Shown here in pieces: positions 11,484-22,510 of a stretch of 64,000 nucleotides of DNA (position 1 is its first letter; every line of letters starts with the position of its first letter). A program made the position numbers and the translations under genes. The DNA is from Galaxea fascicularis (taxonomy: Eukaryota; Cnidaria; Anthozoa; Scleractinia; Euphylliidae), in contig OX419347.1 of NCBI GenBank assembly GCA_948470475.1, positions 4,021,572 through 4,085,571 of the forward strand. Direction: 5' to 3'. The notes beneath the pieces are model-generated. The model saw nothing but the letters and a program-made list of their open reading frames with translations, ran no database searches and was not told where the DNA came from.

Positions 11484-12186
11484 CTTAATCCGAGCTGAAG
11501 AGTAGGAAGGATCGATGACTTCATAAGCAGCCAAAGGGAATTCACCTTTGTTCAAAGAAAACAAAGACAGATTCAACTCTCACTGTCAGTGATTAACAAT
11601 TCAACTTTCGGTCGTGAATCATCTGTATATTATTGAAAACAATTAATTGCGGATTCAAACCCAAACTGTATCAGTGTGATAAAAACCGTAGACAAGATTC
11701 TAAGAATGTTCCAGCCCCTGGGTTGAAATTGTGAACCCTAATTTTCTTTGATAATGCCAACTCTGATTTCAACACAGTTTTATAATAATATAGTCTACCT
11801 TTCAAGAAAACGTAAACATGACGTGGTTGATTAATTCTCTAATATTAATCGATGTGGAAAGTTGCGAGCGCCTTTTATTCAGTTCACAAGTGTCACATTG
11901 GCCCGGGCAAGCGATTTGAGGGAAAAGTACAACTATTCGGCAGTCTGCCTTATTCTTACTAAATTTCGCCCACATTTTAAGTTCGTGAAAAGTTGGAAGT
12001 ACTGATTCGCAAAAACAACAAAATTATTTCGTGAAAAAAAACTGAATTCTTCGCCAACCCGGAAGTCTTCATAACCGTAAAGGCCTGGGGAGGACGTTTA
12101 ACACTTACGTTTTCCGTTTCAACAAAGCAACACATCGTACAGTTGACGTATTGTCACAAAAATATTAAAGGGTGTTTTAATTGAGA
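11484..12186. other. Region between acyl-CoA dehydrogenase exons and BTB-Kelch copy 1
   Basis: No coding exon is recognised. The last 150 bases (from about 12041) are homologous to the sequence upstream of the second BTB-Kelch gene (17150-17301), including CCCGGAAGT and ATAACCGTRAAGG, and so probably hold its promoter and 5' untranslated region. Confidence 0.5.
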
Positions 12187-14270
12187 ATGGAAGATTCCCA
12201 ACCAATCTGTGAAACTGAACAAGCTTCGTTTTGTGTTGAGTTACTAAAGCGATTGAACACTCAGCGAGGACAAGGCCAGTTGTGCGACATCATTTTGGTG
12301 GCGAAACAAGGGAAGGAATTCAAGGCTCATAGAAATGTGCTTTCGGCGGCGAGTCCATTCTTTGCAAAGCTCCTTCACAGTGGGATGAGGGAAACGGAAG
12401 AAGGGGTTATTCGGTTGGAGGAGATTTCGGAGTCAATTCTCGAAGAAATTTTGGAGTTCGTCTACACAGGCCATGTCGAGATAGATGACGAAGGAAAAGC
12501 CAAGGATCTGATCATGGCTGCCGATTACTTACTTCTCTTATATTTGAAAACCATCGCGACGCGATATCTCGAGGAACGGCTCACTATCTTCAATTGTGTC
12601 TCGACATTTTATCTCGCTGAGAAATACCAATGTTACGAACTTGTCGCGAAAAGTAGGGCTTTGATTCTCGACAACTTCGCTTCCGTTTCAGGATTTGATG
12701 AATTCCTAAACTTGGAAGCCAAAGAGGTCGGTACTTGGATTTCAAGCGATGAAATTTGCGTTGCAGCTGAAGAAGATGTCTTGAAAATCATACAAAAGTG
12801 GATTGAACAAAATGAAATCGATCGAAAGGCGAAGTTTGAAGAATTGTTTGGTCATGTTCGTCCGGTTTTCCTATCGCGTGACTCTTTATTGGATGTCGTC
12901 ACGCACAACTTGGTGAGAGAAAACCATAGTTGTTTAGAAAAGGTTTTGGATGCTATAGCGATAGTTAAGGGTGCAAGTGAAGATGACATCATGCAGTCAC
13001 CAAGAAGAAGTCTCGGAACTGAAGCCATTGTGGTTTGTGGAGGGAAACACACTTTGTGTTATCTTCCTCAGAGAGACGAGTGGAAATTTTTGGCAGACGG
13101 CCTGTGTGAACATAAAAGCTTGTCTTCACAGATGATAATATTCTGTGATCAGTTGTTCACTTTTGACGGAGATAAGGCCGCTGAAAGATATGATCCAGTG
13201 CTTGACAGTTGGTCCCCTTCACAGCATATGCAGTTTTCTTCCTTTTCAAAGCAGGTGGCAGTCGTTAGAGGGCAAATTTATGCGATTGATGTTGACAAAG
13301 ACAGAAACGAGTCCATAATTGAACGATACAATGTGAAGTCATCGTCATGGGAGAGTATTCTGACATCTCATGAGGGTTGCAGGGTTTACACTTGTGTTGT
13401 TCCTGCTGGCAACTGTATTTATGTTTTGGGTGGGTCTCACGTACGGCTAACAGATGGGTATGTTACAAAAGTTGATAGATTTGACACTGTGCATAAGAAG
13501 TGGGAGCAAATCTCAGATATGCAGGAAGCGAGAGGCGATGCCTTTGGTGTGGCGACACAAGGGAAGATTTTTGTGGCTGGAGGGCGTAGCAATTCCCTCA
13601 CTGCAAAAGTCTTGAAAACATGCGAGATATACAGTATCTCTACAAACGAATGGCAGTTCATTGGAAGCTTGAATGTTCCGCGTTTGTCGGGAAGCATGGT
13701 TTGTGTCAATGGAGCAATGTACGTGCTGGGGGGGTTTAAATTTTATTCATCCGAGTACTCAGTTGAAAGCTATGATCCCACAATAAACAAGTGGACCCAA
13801 AAGACCTCCATACCAGTGGACAAGATACCACGCGTTTTTAAACCTCCATTCAAAGGCTGTGCGATGAAACTTGACAAGGCAGTGCTTGATAAACCGTCCA
13901 GTTATCAAGGGTAATCCCTGGATAATAAGAGTGTCTTGTGACGCAAACACCACACTGAATACTCTCGAAACTGGCTCAGTAATACTGAAAATTCATCACA
14001 CTTGCTCTACCGGAAATAAGTGAGTTATGGCGTAACTGGCAAGTGTCACTAAAGGGACGGAGGGGCTCATCCAACCACTAGAACCCTAAGCTTTTCGGTT
14101 ATCTTCATGACAATTATATTTCTGTGGGACATCGCGTGACTAGAGCAAAGCAAAAAAAGCCTAAAACTAAAACAGCGCACATTTTTTGTATGTTTGTCAA
14201 AAAGCAGTGCGAGTGATTAATGATTGTCATATCGGCAAATGGCGTTGTATCTATTTTTTAAATTTACATG
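12041..14270 (+). repeat. Tandem duplication unit, left copy
   Basis: The duplicated DNA includes about 150 bases upstream of the BTB-Kelch ORF, the ORF, and noncoding DNA downstream (14137-14270 matches 19043-19180: CGTGACTAGA, ACATTTTTTGTATGT, GTCATATCGGCAAA). Homology reappears farther on: 14620-14850 matches 19735-19845. The unit length is therefore about 5.1 kb, in direct orientation. Confidence 0.8.
12187..13914 (+). CDS. BTB-BACK-Kelch protein, tandem copy 1 (KLHL-like)
   Basis: A single-exon gene of 575 residues starting at the first in-frame ATG (MEDSQP). The BTB domain spans about residues 32-130 (LCDIILVAKQGKEFKAHRNV, then SPFFAKLL and LEEILEFVYTG). A BACK domain follows to about 250 (NCVSTFYLAEKYQCYELVAK). 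About six Kelch blades occupy 275-560, with repeats such as AGNCIYVLGG, GKIFVAGG and GAMYVLGG. Proteins of this layout are substrate adaptors for Cullin-3 ubiquitin ligases; the BTB binds Cul3 and the propeller binds substrate. The substrate is unknown. It is about three-quarters or more identical by eye to the gene at 17302-19053. The absence of introns suggests descent from a retrocopy or an old intronless lineage, since cnidarian KLHL expansions are often intronless. Confidence 0.95.
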   Translation: MEDSQPICETEQASFCVELLKRLNTQRGQGQLCDIILVAKQGKEFKAHRNVLSAASPFFAKLLHSGMRETEEGVIRLEEISESILEEILEFVYTGHVEIDDEGKAKDLIMAADYLLLLYLKTIATRYLEERLTIFNCVSTFYLAEKYQCYELVAKSRALILDNFASVSGFDEFLNLEAKEVGTWISSDEICVAAEEDVLKIIQKWIEQNEIDRKAKFEELFGHVRPVFLSRDSLLDVVTHNLVRENHSCLEKVLDAIAIVKGASEDDIMQSPRRSLGTEAIVVCGGKHTLCYLPQRDEWKFLADGLCEHKSLSSQMIIFCDQLFTFDGDKAAERYDPVLDSWSPSQHMQFSSFSKQVAVVRGQIYAIDVDKDRNESIIERYNVKSSSWESILTSHEGCRVYTCVVPAGNCIYVLGGSHVRLTDGYVTKVDRFDTVHKKWEQISDMQEARGDAFGVATQGKIFVAGGRSNSLTAKVLKTCEIYSISTNEWQFIGSLNVPRLSGSMVCVNGAMYVLGGFKFYSSEYSVESYDPTINKWTQKTSIPVDKIPRVFKPPFKGCAMKLDKAVLDKPSSYQG

Positions 14271-17200
14271 TAGACGTTATGACATCAGAGTAGAAAATGT
14301 GTACATTTTCTTCAGTAGTAGTTACATTATTTCCCAACAATAATTGATTACGTCAGATTATAATTCCCGATTCGTATAGAACACCCCATTACGTCAATCT
14401 CGAAACCCCCGAAACTTTTCGGGCGTATTTCGGGTGCTATAATTTCCTACGTATTTTAAAAACGAAGACGTTTGCAGGCATGAAATTAATTTGCAACAAA
14501 TTGACCCTTTCGTATCTTGAAATCATAGTAAAAGGCCAGCTTTTTAGAATGAGCGGGTCGTAGAAATGGCTATTCGGGCCCGAAAAGTTAACGGAACTTT
14601 GAGAAACGGGCCCCTGGTCACTTGTTCCATGAAATCGGCTCGCGCATTTGTGAAATAACTATCTTTGATTGATTTTGATTTTTGATTGATTTTTATCTAT
14701 ATATTTATCAGGCTAAATTTACAGATTTTATGGTAGTCTAGAAATAAGGAAAAAGGGCAAAATATAGTAAACCTAATTAAATGCCCTTTACCTCACAATG
14801 ACCGACTTGGCCTGGAAACTGAAGCTATCTGAACCCTGTAGTTCTCCATGGCAATTTTATAGAAAAATCGTTGCAGAAAGTAAGGTAGATACGAACTTTC
14901 TCAAACAAGAATTGAAAATGCGTTGAGCCAAACTGCTTCAGAGTTCATTGATATTCTAGGGTTGTTAACTCAAACTCAAGTTATTGAACGTCTATTCAAG
15001 TTTAAACATTTAAGTATCCAAGCCAAGTAAAGAGGCCGTTTTCTTTTCCGATTGCTCAGCTTTACCCGAACTCTTAAGTCACAGCTACAGTCGAGCAGTA
15101 CTGAGTTCCTTCCAGGGTTCATACATTATGCGAAACAAGGTCGTTCTAACTTTTGAGTCTGTAACTGAATAAACGAACGAAACCACACGATGTGATAGTG
15201 CAGCAGGACTTTTTGTTTAGTGTGTTTCAAAGTATTTATTTTAAGGTAAGAATCTTAAGATGCGATCACTCATTTGGAATTCCAATTGACGGCTGTTATC
15301 TATTGGACTCCAGACTGGTGGTACACGAGATCATCTCGTTGGAGTACAGTAAAAACCGCATCAAAGAACGGCAAGTGGATGAAGAACCTGCAGGCTGAAA
15401 TTTGGTAAAAAGAACACCATATACATAAGAACCAATTCAGCCTGATCAATTTAACTGGTTCTTATATATAAGGAAATACTGGGTACCAGCATATTTAGCT
15501 GGGGTTAATTTTTATGTTGCTATGTTGGTTATTACGTTCAAGCACCTATTCCAAAGGCACTACCTCTCATTTATCTGTGCCAGCAACTCCCCATTAATTA
15601 ATGACCAGTCCCTTGAGCCGATGGAGGCAATTAATAAAGCAGTGTCAGTTGTGCAATACAGTGTATAATTTTCTGACAGAATTTAAGAACATGTGAATAT
15701 GTTAAAATGTTCGCTTTATCCTGTCCCCAGAACTAATTTGCTCTCCTCTGCCGCTCGCATATTTCCTGACGGGTTGTCTTCTATGTCCAAAGCACGAATT
15801 GTATCAGTTTTTCTGTTTGGATCACAGTTACTTTCTCCGAAGCAAAATAATGATTTATTTTTTCGTTCCCAGTCTTTTATATCTGAATCGAAGAGATTTA
15901 ACAAAAGTACTTAAGTGTTTACTTTCCGCCTGTTAGCATTACTTAAATGTTCTTTTTGTCTGTTTTGCTGCCGCTTTAGTGACTAATTATTATTTAATGT
16001 AATTATTTAATTTAATGTTATTTTGAAGTGAGCCCTCTCGATGAGTTCTTTTTGGACCTCCAAGAAGCTCTCGGAACGTCTCACAGGATTGGTTGAGACT
16101 AAAACTATAACCACACTGTAAACAAACAAAAGACGCAATGCACTCTATCCCTGAAACAACAGAGCTTCGTGCCACGTGGGGCAAATTAATTTAGAGGTTG
16201 TAAAGAGTTTCGTAACAGCAGTTCTTTTTCTCTCAGGGCAAACTTTGCCAAAAAAAAATATGTTTAAATGAATAATAATAAAAAAAGAACAGCTTGAGCT
16301 TGAATTTTAACTACTAGTAAGTAAACAATATATAAGAACGGCATCAGCCTGAAACTGAAAAACATAGGTTCTTTTATGCGGGTTTTTACTTTATCCTGAT
16401 CCCCGAGGGCGAGGAGAACCTCCACACATCAACATTCGATGACTGGAAACTGTATTAAGACAGGCCGGACAAACAGCACGACTGGAAGTGTTTCGTGGTT
16501 GTTTTTCTTTGAATGGGCATCCCAAAATGTTTACCCGCTGACTCGAAAGTTCGAATCACCTTGTTCAGTAACATCACAGGGAAGTATTTTCCAGTACCTT
16601 TCATTTCAGAAACAAATCACAATTCACGGTTTTGTTCAAAGAGTTCAAAAGGTACCATCACCACGTAAAAGCAGTTCTCGATAGTTTTCATTGAATCGTC
16701 ATGCTTTCGGATTTCATTTACACACACTTAAGATCTTAACAGGAAAGTAAGTGGTCCCCTTTTTTTACGTCATAAGGAATCAAGCCCAAGAAAGGCTGGT
16801 ACTATTTCAATTCCGTTTTTTGACAATATCATAATTCGATTTATCTGACGACCTATTTTCATCGATTTAACACTTCGATATTTTTTTGTTCTTTTGTTAT
16901 ATGTTTGTTTCCTTCTTCGTTCGTTTTCGGTTTTGCGAGTGGCGAGCGGCTTTTTCCTCCCTGTCCCCAATCCCTACTCGTTCTCTTGTTCAATTTTTAG
17001 TAATTTCATTGTCCTGATGTCATCACGTAAATTGGAGGAAAAAGTGCCTCTATTCGTAGTGTGCCTTATTCTGACGAAATTGCGCCCGTGTTTTAATTTC
17101 GCGAAAAGCTGAGGAGGACGTTAAAGAAAATATTCTTCGGGATTGCCGCCATATTTTACCATCGTCTTTTCGCCGTAAAACCCGGAAGTTTGCATAACCG

Positions 17201-17301
17201 TGAAGGTCTGAGAAGGGGGTAACCCTTTCGCTTTCGGTCGGTTCATCAAACCAAGCAATACAGTTGTTGTATTCTTACAAAAATAAGGCTTTTTCTTGAG
17301 A
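13915..17301. other. Intergenic between BTB-Kelch copies
   Basis: No gene is recognised. Contents include: 13915-14136, which has no counterpart after copy 2; GGGCCCGAAAAGTTAACGGA...AACGGGCCCC near 14575-14612, a decayed end resembling the MITE at 23693-23919; a single minisatellite-like unit near 15090-15165 (GTTCTAACTTTTGAGTCTGT); and the likely promoter of copy 2 from about 17150. The open frame at 15720-15904 (minus) is low-complexity and unassigned. Confidence 0.5.
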
Positions 17302-19180
17302 ATGGAAGATTCCGAACCGATCTCTGAAACTGAACCAGCTTCATTTTGTGTTGAGTTACTAAAGCGATTGAACACTCAGCGAGGACAAGGCTACTTGTGC
17401 GACATAACGTTGGTAGCAAAAGAAGGGAACGAATTCAAGGCCCATAGAAATGTGCTTTCGGCGGCGAGTCCATTCTTTGCAAAGCTTCTTCAGAGTGGGA
17501 TGAGGGAAAAGGAAGAAGGGGTTATTCGGTTTCAGGAGATTTCGGCGTCGATTCTCGAAGAAATTTTAGAGTTCGTCTATACAGGCAATGTGGAGATAGA
17601 CGACGAAGGAAAAGCCAAGGATCTGATCATCGCTGCCGATTACTTATTTCTCTTATGTTTGAAAACCATCGCGACGCGATATCTCGAGGAACGGCTTACC
17701 ATCTTCAATTGCGTCTCGACATTTTATCTCGCTGAGAAATACCAATGTCAAGAACTTGCCGCTAAAAGTAGGGCTTTGATTCTCGACAATTTCGCTTCCG
17801 TTGCAGGATTTGACGAATTCCTAAACTTGGAAGCCGAAGAGGTGGAGAGTTGGATTTCAAGCGATGAAATTTACGTTGCAGCTGAAGAAGATGTCTTTAA
17901 AATCATACAAAAGTGGATTGAACAAAATGAAATCGATCGAAAGGCGAAGTTTGAAGAATTGTTTCGTCATGTTCGTCCAGTTTTCCTATCGCGTGACTCT
18001 TTATTGGTTGTCGTCACCCACAACTTGGTGAGAGAAAACCATAGTTGTTTAGAAAAGGTGCTGGATGCTATAGCGATAGTTAGTGATGTAAGTGAAGATG
18101 GCATCATGCAGTCACCAAGAAGAAGTCTCGGAACGACTGAAGCCATTGTGGCTCGTGGAGGGAAACACACTTTGTGTTATCTTCCTCAGAGAGACGAGTG
18201 GAAATTCTTGGCAGACGGCCAGTGTGAACATAAAGACTGTTCCACACAGATGATAATATTCCGTGATCAGTTGTTCATTTTTGACAGAGCTAATGCCGCT
18301 GAACGATATGATCCACTCCTTGAGAGTTGGTCCCCTTTGCAGCATATGCAGCTTTCTTCCTTTTCAAAGCGGGTTGCAGTCGTTAGAGGTCAAATTTATG
18401 CTATTGATGTTGACAATGACAGAAACGAGTCAACAATTGAACGATACAATGTGAAGTCATGGTCATGGGAGAGTATTCTGACATCTCATGAGGGTTGCAG
18501 GTATTGCTCTTGTGTTGTTCCAGCTGGCAACTGTATTTACGTTTTGGGTGGGTTTCCCGTATGGTCAATAGGTGAGTGCGTTACAAAAGCTGATAGATTT
18601 GACACTGTGAAAAACAAGTGGGAGCAAATCTCAGATATGCAGGAAGCTAGAGACGATGCCTTTGGTGTAGCAACACAAGGAGAGATTTTTGTGGCTGGAG
18701 GGATAAGTTCCTCCTATTGTACAGACTTCTTGCAAACATGTGAGATGTACATTATCGCTACAAATGAATGGCAGTTCATTGCAAGCTTGAATGTTCCACG
18801 TTTTTGGGGAAGCATGGTGTGTGTTAATGGAACACTGTACGTGCTTGGGGGGTATGATCAATCTCGGACACCCGAGTACTCAATCGAAAGCTATGATCCC
18901 AGAGTAAACAAGTGGACCCAAAAGACCTCCATACCAGTGGACAAGATACCAGGAGATTGTAAATCTTCATTCAGGATTTCATTCAAAGGCTGTGCGATGA
19001 AAGTGCCCAAGGCAGTGCTTGAAAGACCATTCAGTTCCATCCAGCGTGACTAGAACAGAGCAAAAAAAAAAAGCGTAACTAAAAACAGCGTACATTTTTT
19101 GTATGTATATGAAAAAACAGTGCCAGTTGTCATATCGGCAAACGGTATCCAATCTTTTAAATTTACATGTAGACGGTTCG
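17150..19180 (+). repeat. Tandem duplication unit, right copy
   Basis: Counterpart of 12041-14270. Relative to the left copy it lacks the 13920-14136 segment, so the ORF end abuts the CGTGACTAGA sequence that is untranslated in copy 1. A LINE fragment (19187-19712) sits where the homology is interrupted. Confidence 0.8.
17302..19053 (+). CDS. BTB-BACK-Kelch protein, tandem copy 2 (KLHL-like)
   Basis: A single-exon gene of 583 residues from the ATG of MEDSEP. It has the same layout as copy 1: BTB at about 32-130, BACK to about 250, then Kelch repeats (AGNCIYVLGG, GEIFVAGG, GTLYVLGG). The BTB/BACK part is the most conserved; blade loops differ (for example RLTDGYVTK versus WSIGECVTK), which is where substrate contacts lie. 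The C-terminus is longer (SSFRISFKGCAMK...SSIQRD), and its last residues are read from DNA that is 3' untranslated in copy 1. The intact frame implies both copies are functional Cul3-adaptor candidates; substrates are unknown. Confidence 0.95.
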   Translation: MEDSEPISETEPASFCVELLKRLNTQRGQGYLCDITLVAKEGNEFKAHRNVLSAASPFFAKLLQSGMREKEEGVIRFQEISASILEEILEFVYTGNVEIDDEGKAKDLIIAADYLFLLCLKTIATRYLEERLTIFNCVSTFYLAEKYQCQELAAKSRALILDNFASVAGFDEFLNLEAEEVESWISSDEIYVAAEEDVFKIIQKWIEQNEIDRKAKFEELFRHVRPVFLSRDSLLVVVTHNLVRENHSCLEKVLDAIAIVSDVSEDGIMQSPRRSLGTTEAIVARGGKHTLCYLPQRDEWKFLADGQCEHKDCSTQMIIFRDQLFIFDRANAAERYDPLLESWSPLQHMQLSSFSKRVAVVRGQIYAIDVDNDRNESTIERYNVKSWSWESILTSHEGCRYCSCVVPAGNCIYVLGGFPVWSIGECVTKADRFDTVKNKWEQISDMQEARDDAFGVATQGEIFVAGGISSSYCTDFLQTCEMYIIATNEWQFIASLNVPRFWGSMVCVNGTLYVLGGYDQSRTPEYSIESYDPRVNKWTQKTSIPVDKIPGDCKSSFRISFKGCAMKVPKAVLERPFSSIQRD

Positions 19181-19186
19181 CTTAAA

Positions 19187-19712
19187 GAATTAGAACCCCT
19201 AATAATAATAATAATAATGAATAATAAATAGGTGCTTATAGGGCGCATTTCTAATCTCAATGCGCCTAACAACAGATCAGTCATTAAAAATAAGACATAG
19301 GAAATAAATAATTAGTTAACAGTAATGTTTTTGAAACAAAAATGTCTTAAGCCTAGTTTTAAATGTTTCTACTGTTTCTGCTTTTTTTATATATTCAGGA
19401 ATAGAGTTCCATAATTCCGGCAGAGCTGCTGAAAAAGCGCGTCCACCATAGGAATTGGATTTAATAGAAGGGATACATAACAGTGAACGAGTTGATGATC
19501 TCAGTGTTCTTGCTGGGTGGTATTCTTGTATGATAGATTCTAAAAAACTGGTAGATTGCCCATTTAAGATCTTATACGTTATAGGCAAACTCTTAAAATT
19601 AATTCTTGCTTCGATTGGCAGCCAATGCAGATTCTTTAAAATAGGTGTTATATGGTCAGTGCTTTGTGTTCCAGTTATTATTCGAGCGGTGATGTTCTGG
19701 ATTCCTCCTCCC
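19187..19712 (-). mobile_element. 5'-truncated non-LTR retrotransposon (CR1/L2-like) fragment
   Basis: The minus-strand frame from about 19712 to 19316 encodes the C-terminal tail of a LINE reverse transcriptase (HWLPIEARINFKSLPITYKI, RTLRSSTRSLLCIPS, YGGRAFSAALPELWNSIPEY, TFKTRLKTFLF), a signature typical of cnidarian CR1/L2-type elements. It ends with a 3' untranslated tail (AGGCGCATTGAGATTAGAAA) and an (ATT)n repeat at 19200-19218, as expected for this class. It is truncated at its 5' end and lies inside the BTB-Kelch duplication's right copy. Confidence 0.8.
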
Positions 19713-19853
19713 CCCACCCCCCCGCCATTCAGTCAAACCTGGCCACTTATTCCATGAAATCAACTCGCAGAATTGTGAAATAACAGTATCTTGAACTCAC
19801 AACAATCGACTTGGCCTGGAAACTGAAGCTGTTTGAACGTTACGTTCTCGGCG

Positions 19854-20009
19854 CCAATAGGCCATATTCGTCAGTATTCGCGGTATTGAACTGGATCTAG
19901 CAAGAAGTGGAGGCTCTTGCGGGGGAACACATTTACGTATGAAAAGATTTCCCCGCAAGAGCCTCCACTTCATGCTAGATCCAGTTCAATACCGAGAATA
20001 CGGCCTATT
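19854..20009. mobile_element. Foldback element with arms of about 60 bp
   Basis: The left arm 19854-19924 (GGTATTGAACTGGATCTAGC then AGTGGAGGCTCTTGCGGGG) is inverted at 19950-20009 (CCCCGCAAGAGCCTCCACTT then GCTAGATCCAGTTCAATACC). The left arm has about a dozen extra bases. The loop is about 25 bases. There is no coding capacity. Confidence 0.8.
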
Positions 20010-20705
20010 GTCCCTTAATCGAAACGAGAATCAATTGTTAAGGATGAAGTGAACATTAGAAGATCGTGGTAACGTTAATGAACTGACGATGGTGGCCTTT
20101 CATCCGACACCTATTTTCACCTCATTAAAAGAAAAGGTCGTTAATTAGTGAGCATATAAAAGGAATGTTTTTGCAAAATTACTTCACCCCTGATAAAGAC
20201 ACTAGACAGGAATGTCGAAACCTTGGGTCGTGAGTTGTAACTTTTTAAGTTACATTCTTCAATCTTTAAACCAAAGCAGCGTCAAACCACGCCCGAACTG
20301 CATTATCGTACTTCTCTGCCACCATCAAAGGACGTTTGCCTTTCGCCGCGTGATAAGTATTGATTTTACCTAGAGAGCAGGTTGGGATTACAAAATTACT
20401 AATAAAGTAATAGTTGCATCGGCAGCTATGAGCTGATGTGGTAACTTAAGCCGAATTTAATTTAATTTAATTTAATTTAATTAAGCCGATGTGGTGTAAC
20501 TTAAGCCGAATTTTTTTATTACTTTATAACGATTAAAAAAATGAGAGGGGAACATGTTTGCTCGCCTGCTCTACCCTGAACAACGAAGCTTGATGACCCG
20601 GGAGGTTAATGATTACTTCACAGTGTTGTCAGTTAAGTATATTTTTATACTTCATGCCTATGCGTTTACCATGGCTTTGACACATAAACTCACTCTCAGT
20701 TTTAA

Positions 20706-20935
20706 TGGGATACCAATATACCCGATTTTTTCCCCATAAGATACCAATATACCTTGTAAAACGTGTGATACTAAATACCTAAAATAACATATACATCTAA
20801 TTTCATGTCTATATACTGAATACCCAAAATTCAGGAAAAACAAGATACTTTATACCCTAATTGTGACTAAAAAAATACTATATACCTGAATAAAAAGGGC
20901 TCCAGATACCGTATACCCAAAACCCCTGGCCGGGC
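20706..20935. repeat. Degenerate ATACC/TATACCC low-complexity block
   Basis: Repeated short motifs (GATACCAATATACC, CTATATACTGAATACCC, ATACTATATACCTGAATA, GATACCGTATACCC) recur at irregular spacing of 10-30 bases. A block of similar style built on ATATCCCATATCCC lies at 51270-51485. Confidence 0.5.
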
Positions 20936-22084
20936 CTGTTTCTTAGTAAACTTCGAGCTTTGTTTTCTTCTTCTAGGTATTTCATTGGAAGCCGGCAACC
21001 GGCGGAAGAGAGTATTTTTCTGTCTACTTTGTGTTTTAGTTCGAACCACACTCACGCACATTTACACCAACTTCTACTTCGTCTCTTACTTTTGATTATG
21101 GAACCTGTGAACAATTCAACTGTACTCGCTGTTACGAAGACATTAGCACTGCAGGAAGTCATCGAATAAAAGATTTCTGTGCGTTCAATTAGTCTCCTTC
21201 ATGTAACTTTGGGGGTTGATTGAGCTCAAGAATTCATAGTACCAGCCGTCGCCTATACTGCAGGCCGACATAACATGCCCATTGTCAACTGACAGGAGTT
21301 GAAATTTATTGGAATTTATCGCCTGGCCTGGAGAAATCTTCGGTATCACCCTAACCTGCGATTAAACCGGGATCTATTCTCGTTTAGATGGTTAAACATT
21401 GGTAAATATTGTAGTGAACGCCGACATAATAGAATATAAGAGTTACGCTACAACTGAGCCTGATCGCAGGTTAGTATCACCGGTAAAATCACAAAATTCA
21501 ATCGATAACCGCAACTTATTGGAATTTATTCTCACTGCTAAAATATCCTCACTACTTGATAGTGTGTCATGCTCAAATGTCCCAAGCCCTCCAGTAAAAA
21601 GAGCGAATGGCCACAGGTGGGGATCCCCACCCCTGCAACCAATAGGCATTTGAACTTTCCAAGATTGGCTGATTTCATTTTCCGATCCCTTGGTGTAAAA
21701 TGCCGTTCGAATACTTTTGCTTGAAGTTTGTAAGAGGAGCAGTCACCAAAGAAAAGCAGTGGTTGATAGCTTTCACTGAATCGTCATGCTTTCAGATTTC
21801 ACTCGGAAACGGTTACTAGTAACAGCTGTAGTTTTTAATTGAACGGTCTCCTTTTAACGGAAATAAGTCCCATGAAAAACTGGCGCCATACACCCTTAGT
21901 GCACTGGGTGAAACATGGGTTTTAACTTCTTCTCGGCGAAATCAGATACAGAGTTTACCAAGGCTACCCTCGAAAGTAAAACCCCCTCCCCCACCCCCTA
22001 CACCCGGAAGTTAAAACGATCGTGAAGGTCTGGGCGACAGGTAATCGATATCACCATTGTTGGTAGATTCAAGTAGTATTATTG

Positions 22085-22510
22085 TGTATTAAAATCGCCA
22101 CATCAAAACAGTTTAAATTTTCATTTCTTGTTTCCTACACAATTGCTATAGAGTATATAATAATTAATTTTCGTGACCACAGTGTTTTATAAATATTACA
22201 AGGAGAAATTCGATGCTTATCACTTCCAGGGTTTAAAGGGTTGAAGGTATGAAAACGGATACGTTACCTGTTAGCCCCTGGCGATGTCCATGAAGGGGAG
22301 ACTCTCTAGCTATGTGAAGATCAGTTGCAATGACCTCGCGCGGGTTCCATGAGAAAACACTGAAAAAAAAAAAAACAGAAAAAAGAAAGAAAAAAAGCTG
22401 TCGACCAAGGAGGTTTAGAGGAAACATTTTTGGTTCTGTACTGTAGCAGGACAAACGCTCATTTTCAATGAAAGTCGGGGGTTTTAAACAACTAAGCATT
22501 TGATGGTAAC
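22085..22510. repeat. Third copy of the 9.2-9.7 kb repeat
   Basis: This aligns with 9240-9680 almost without gaps (TTATAAATATTACAAGGAG, GAAAACGGATACGTTACCTG, GACCTCGCGCGGGTTCCATG, CTGTCGACCAAGGAGGTTTA). The two copies are so alike that they are recent or gene-converted. Confidence 0.75.
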
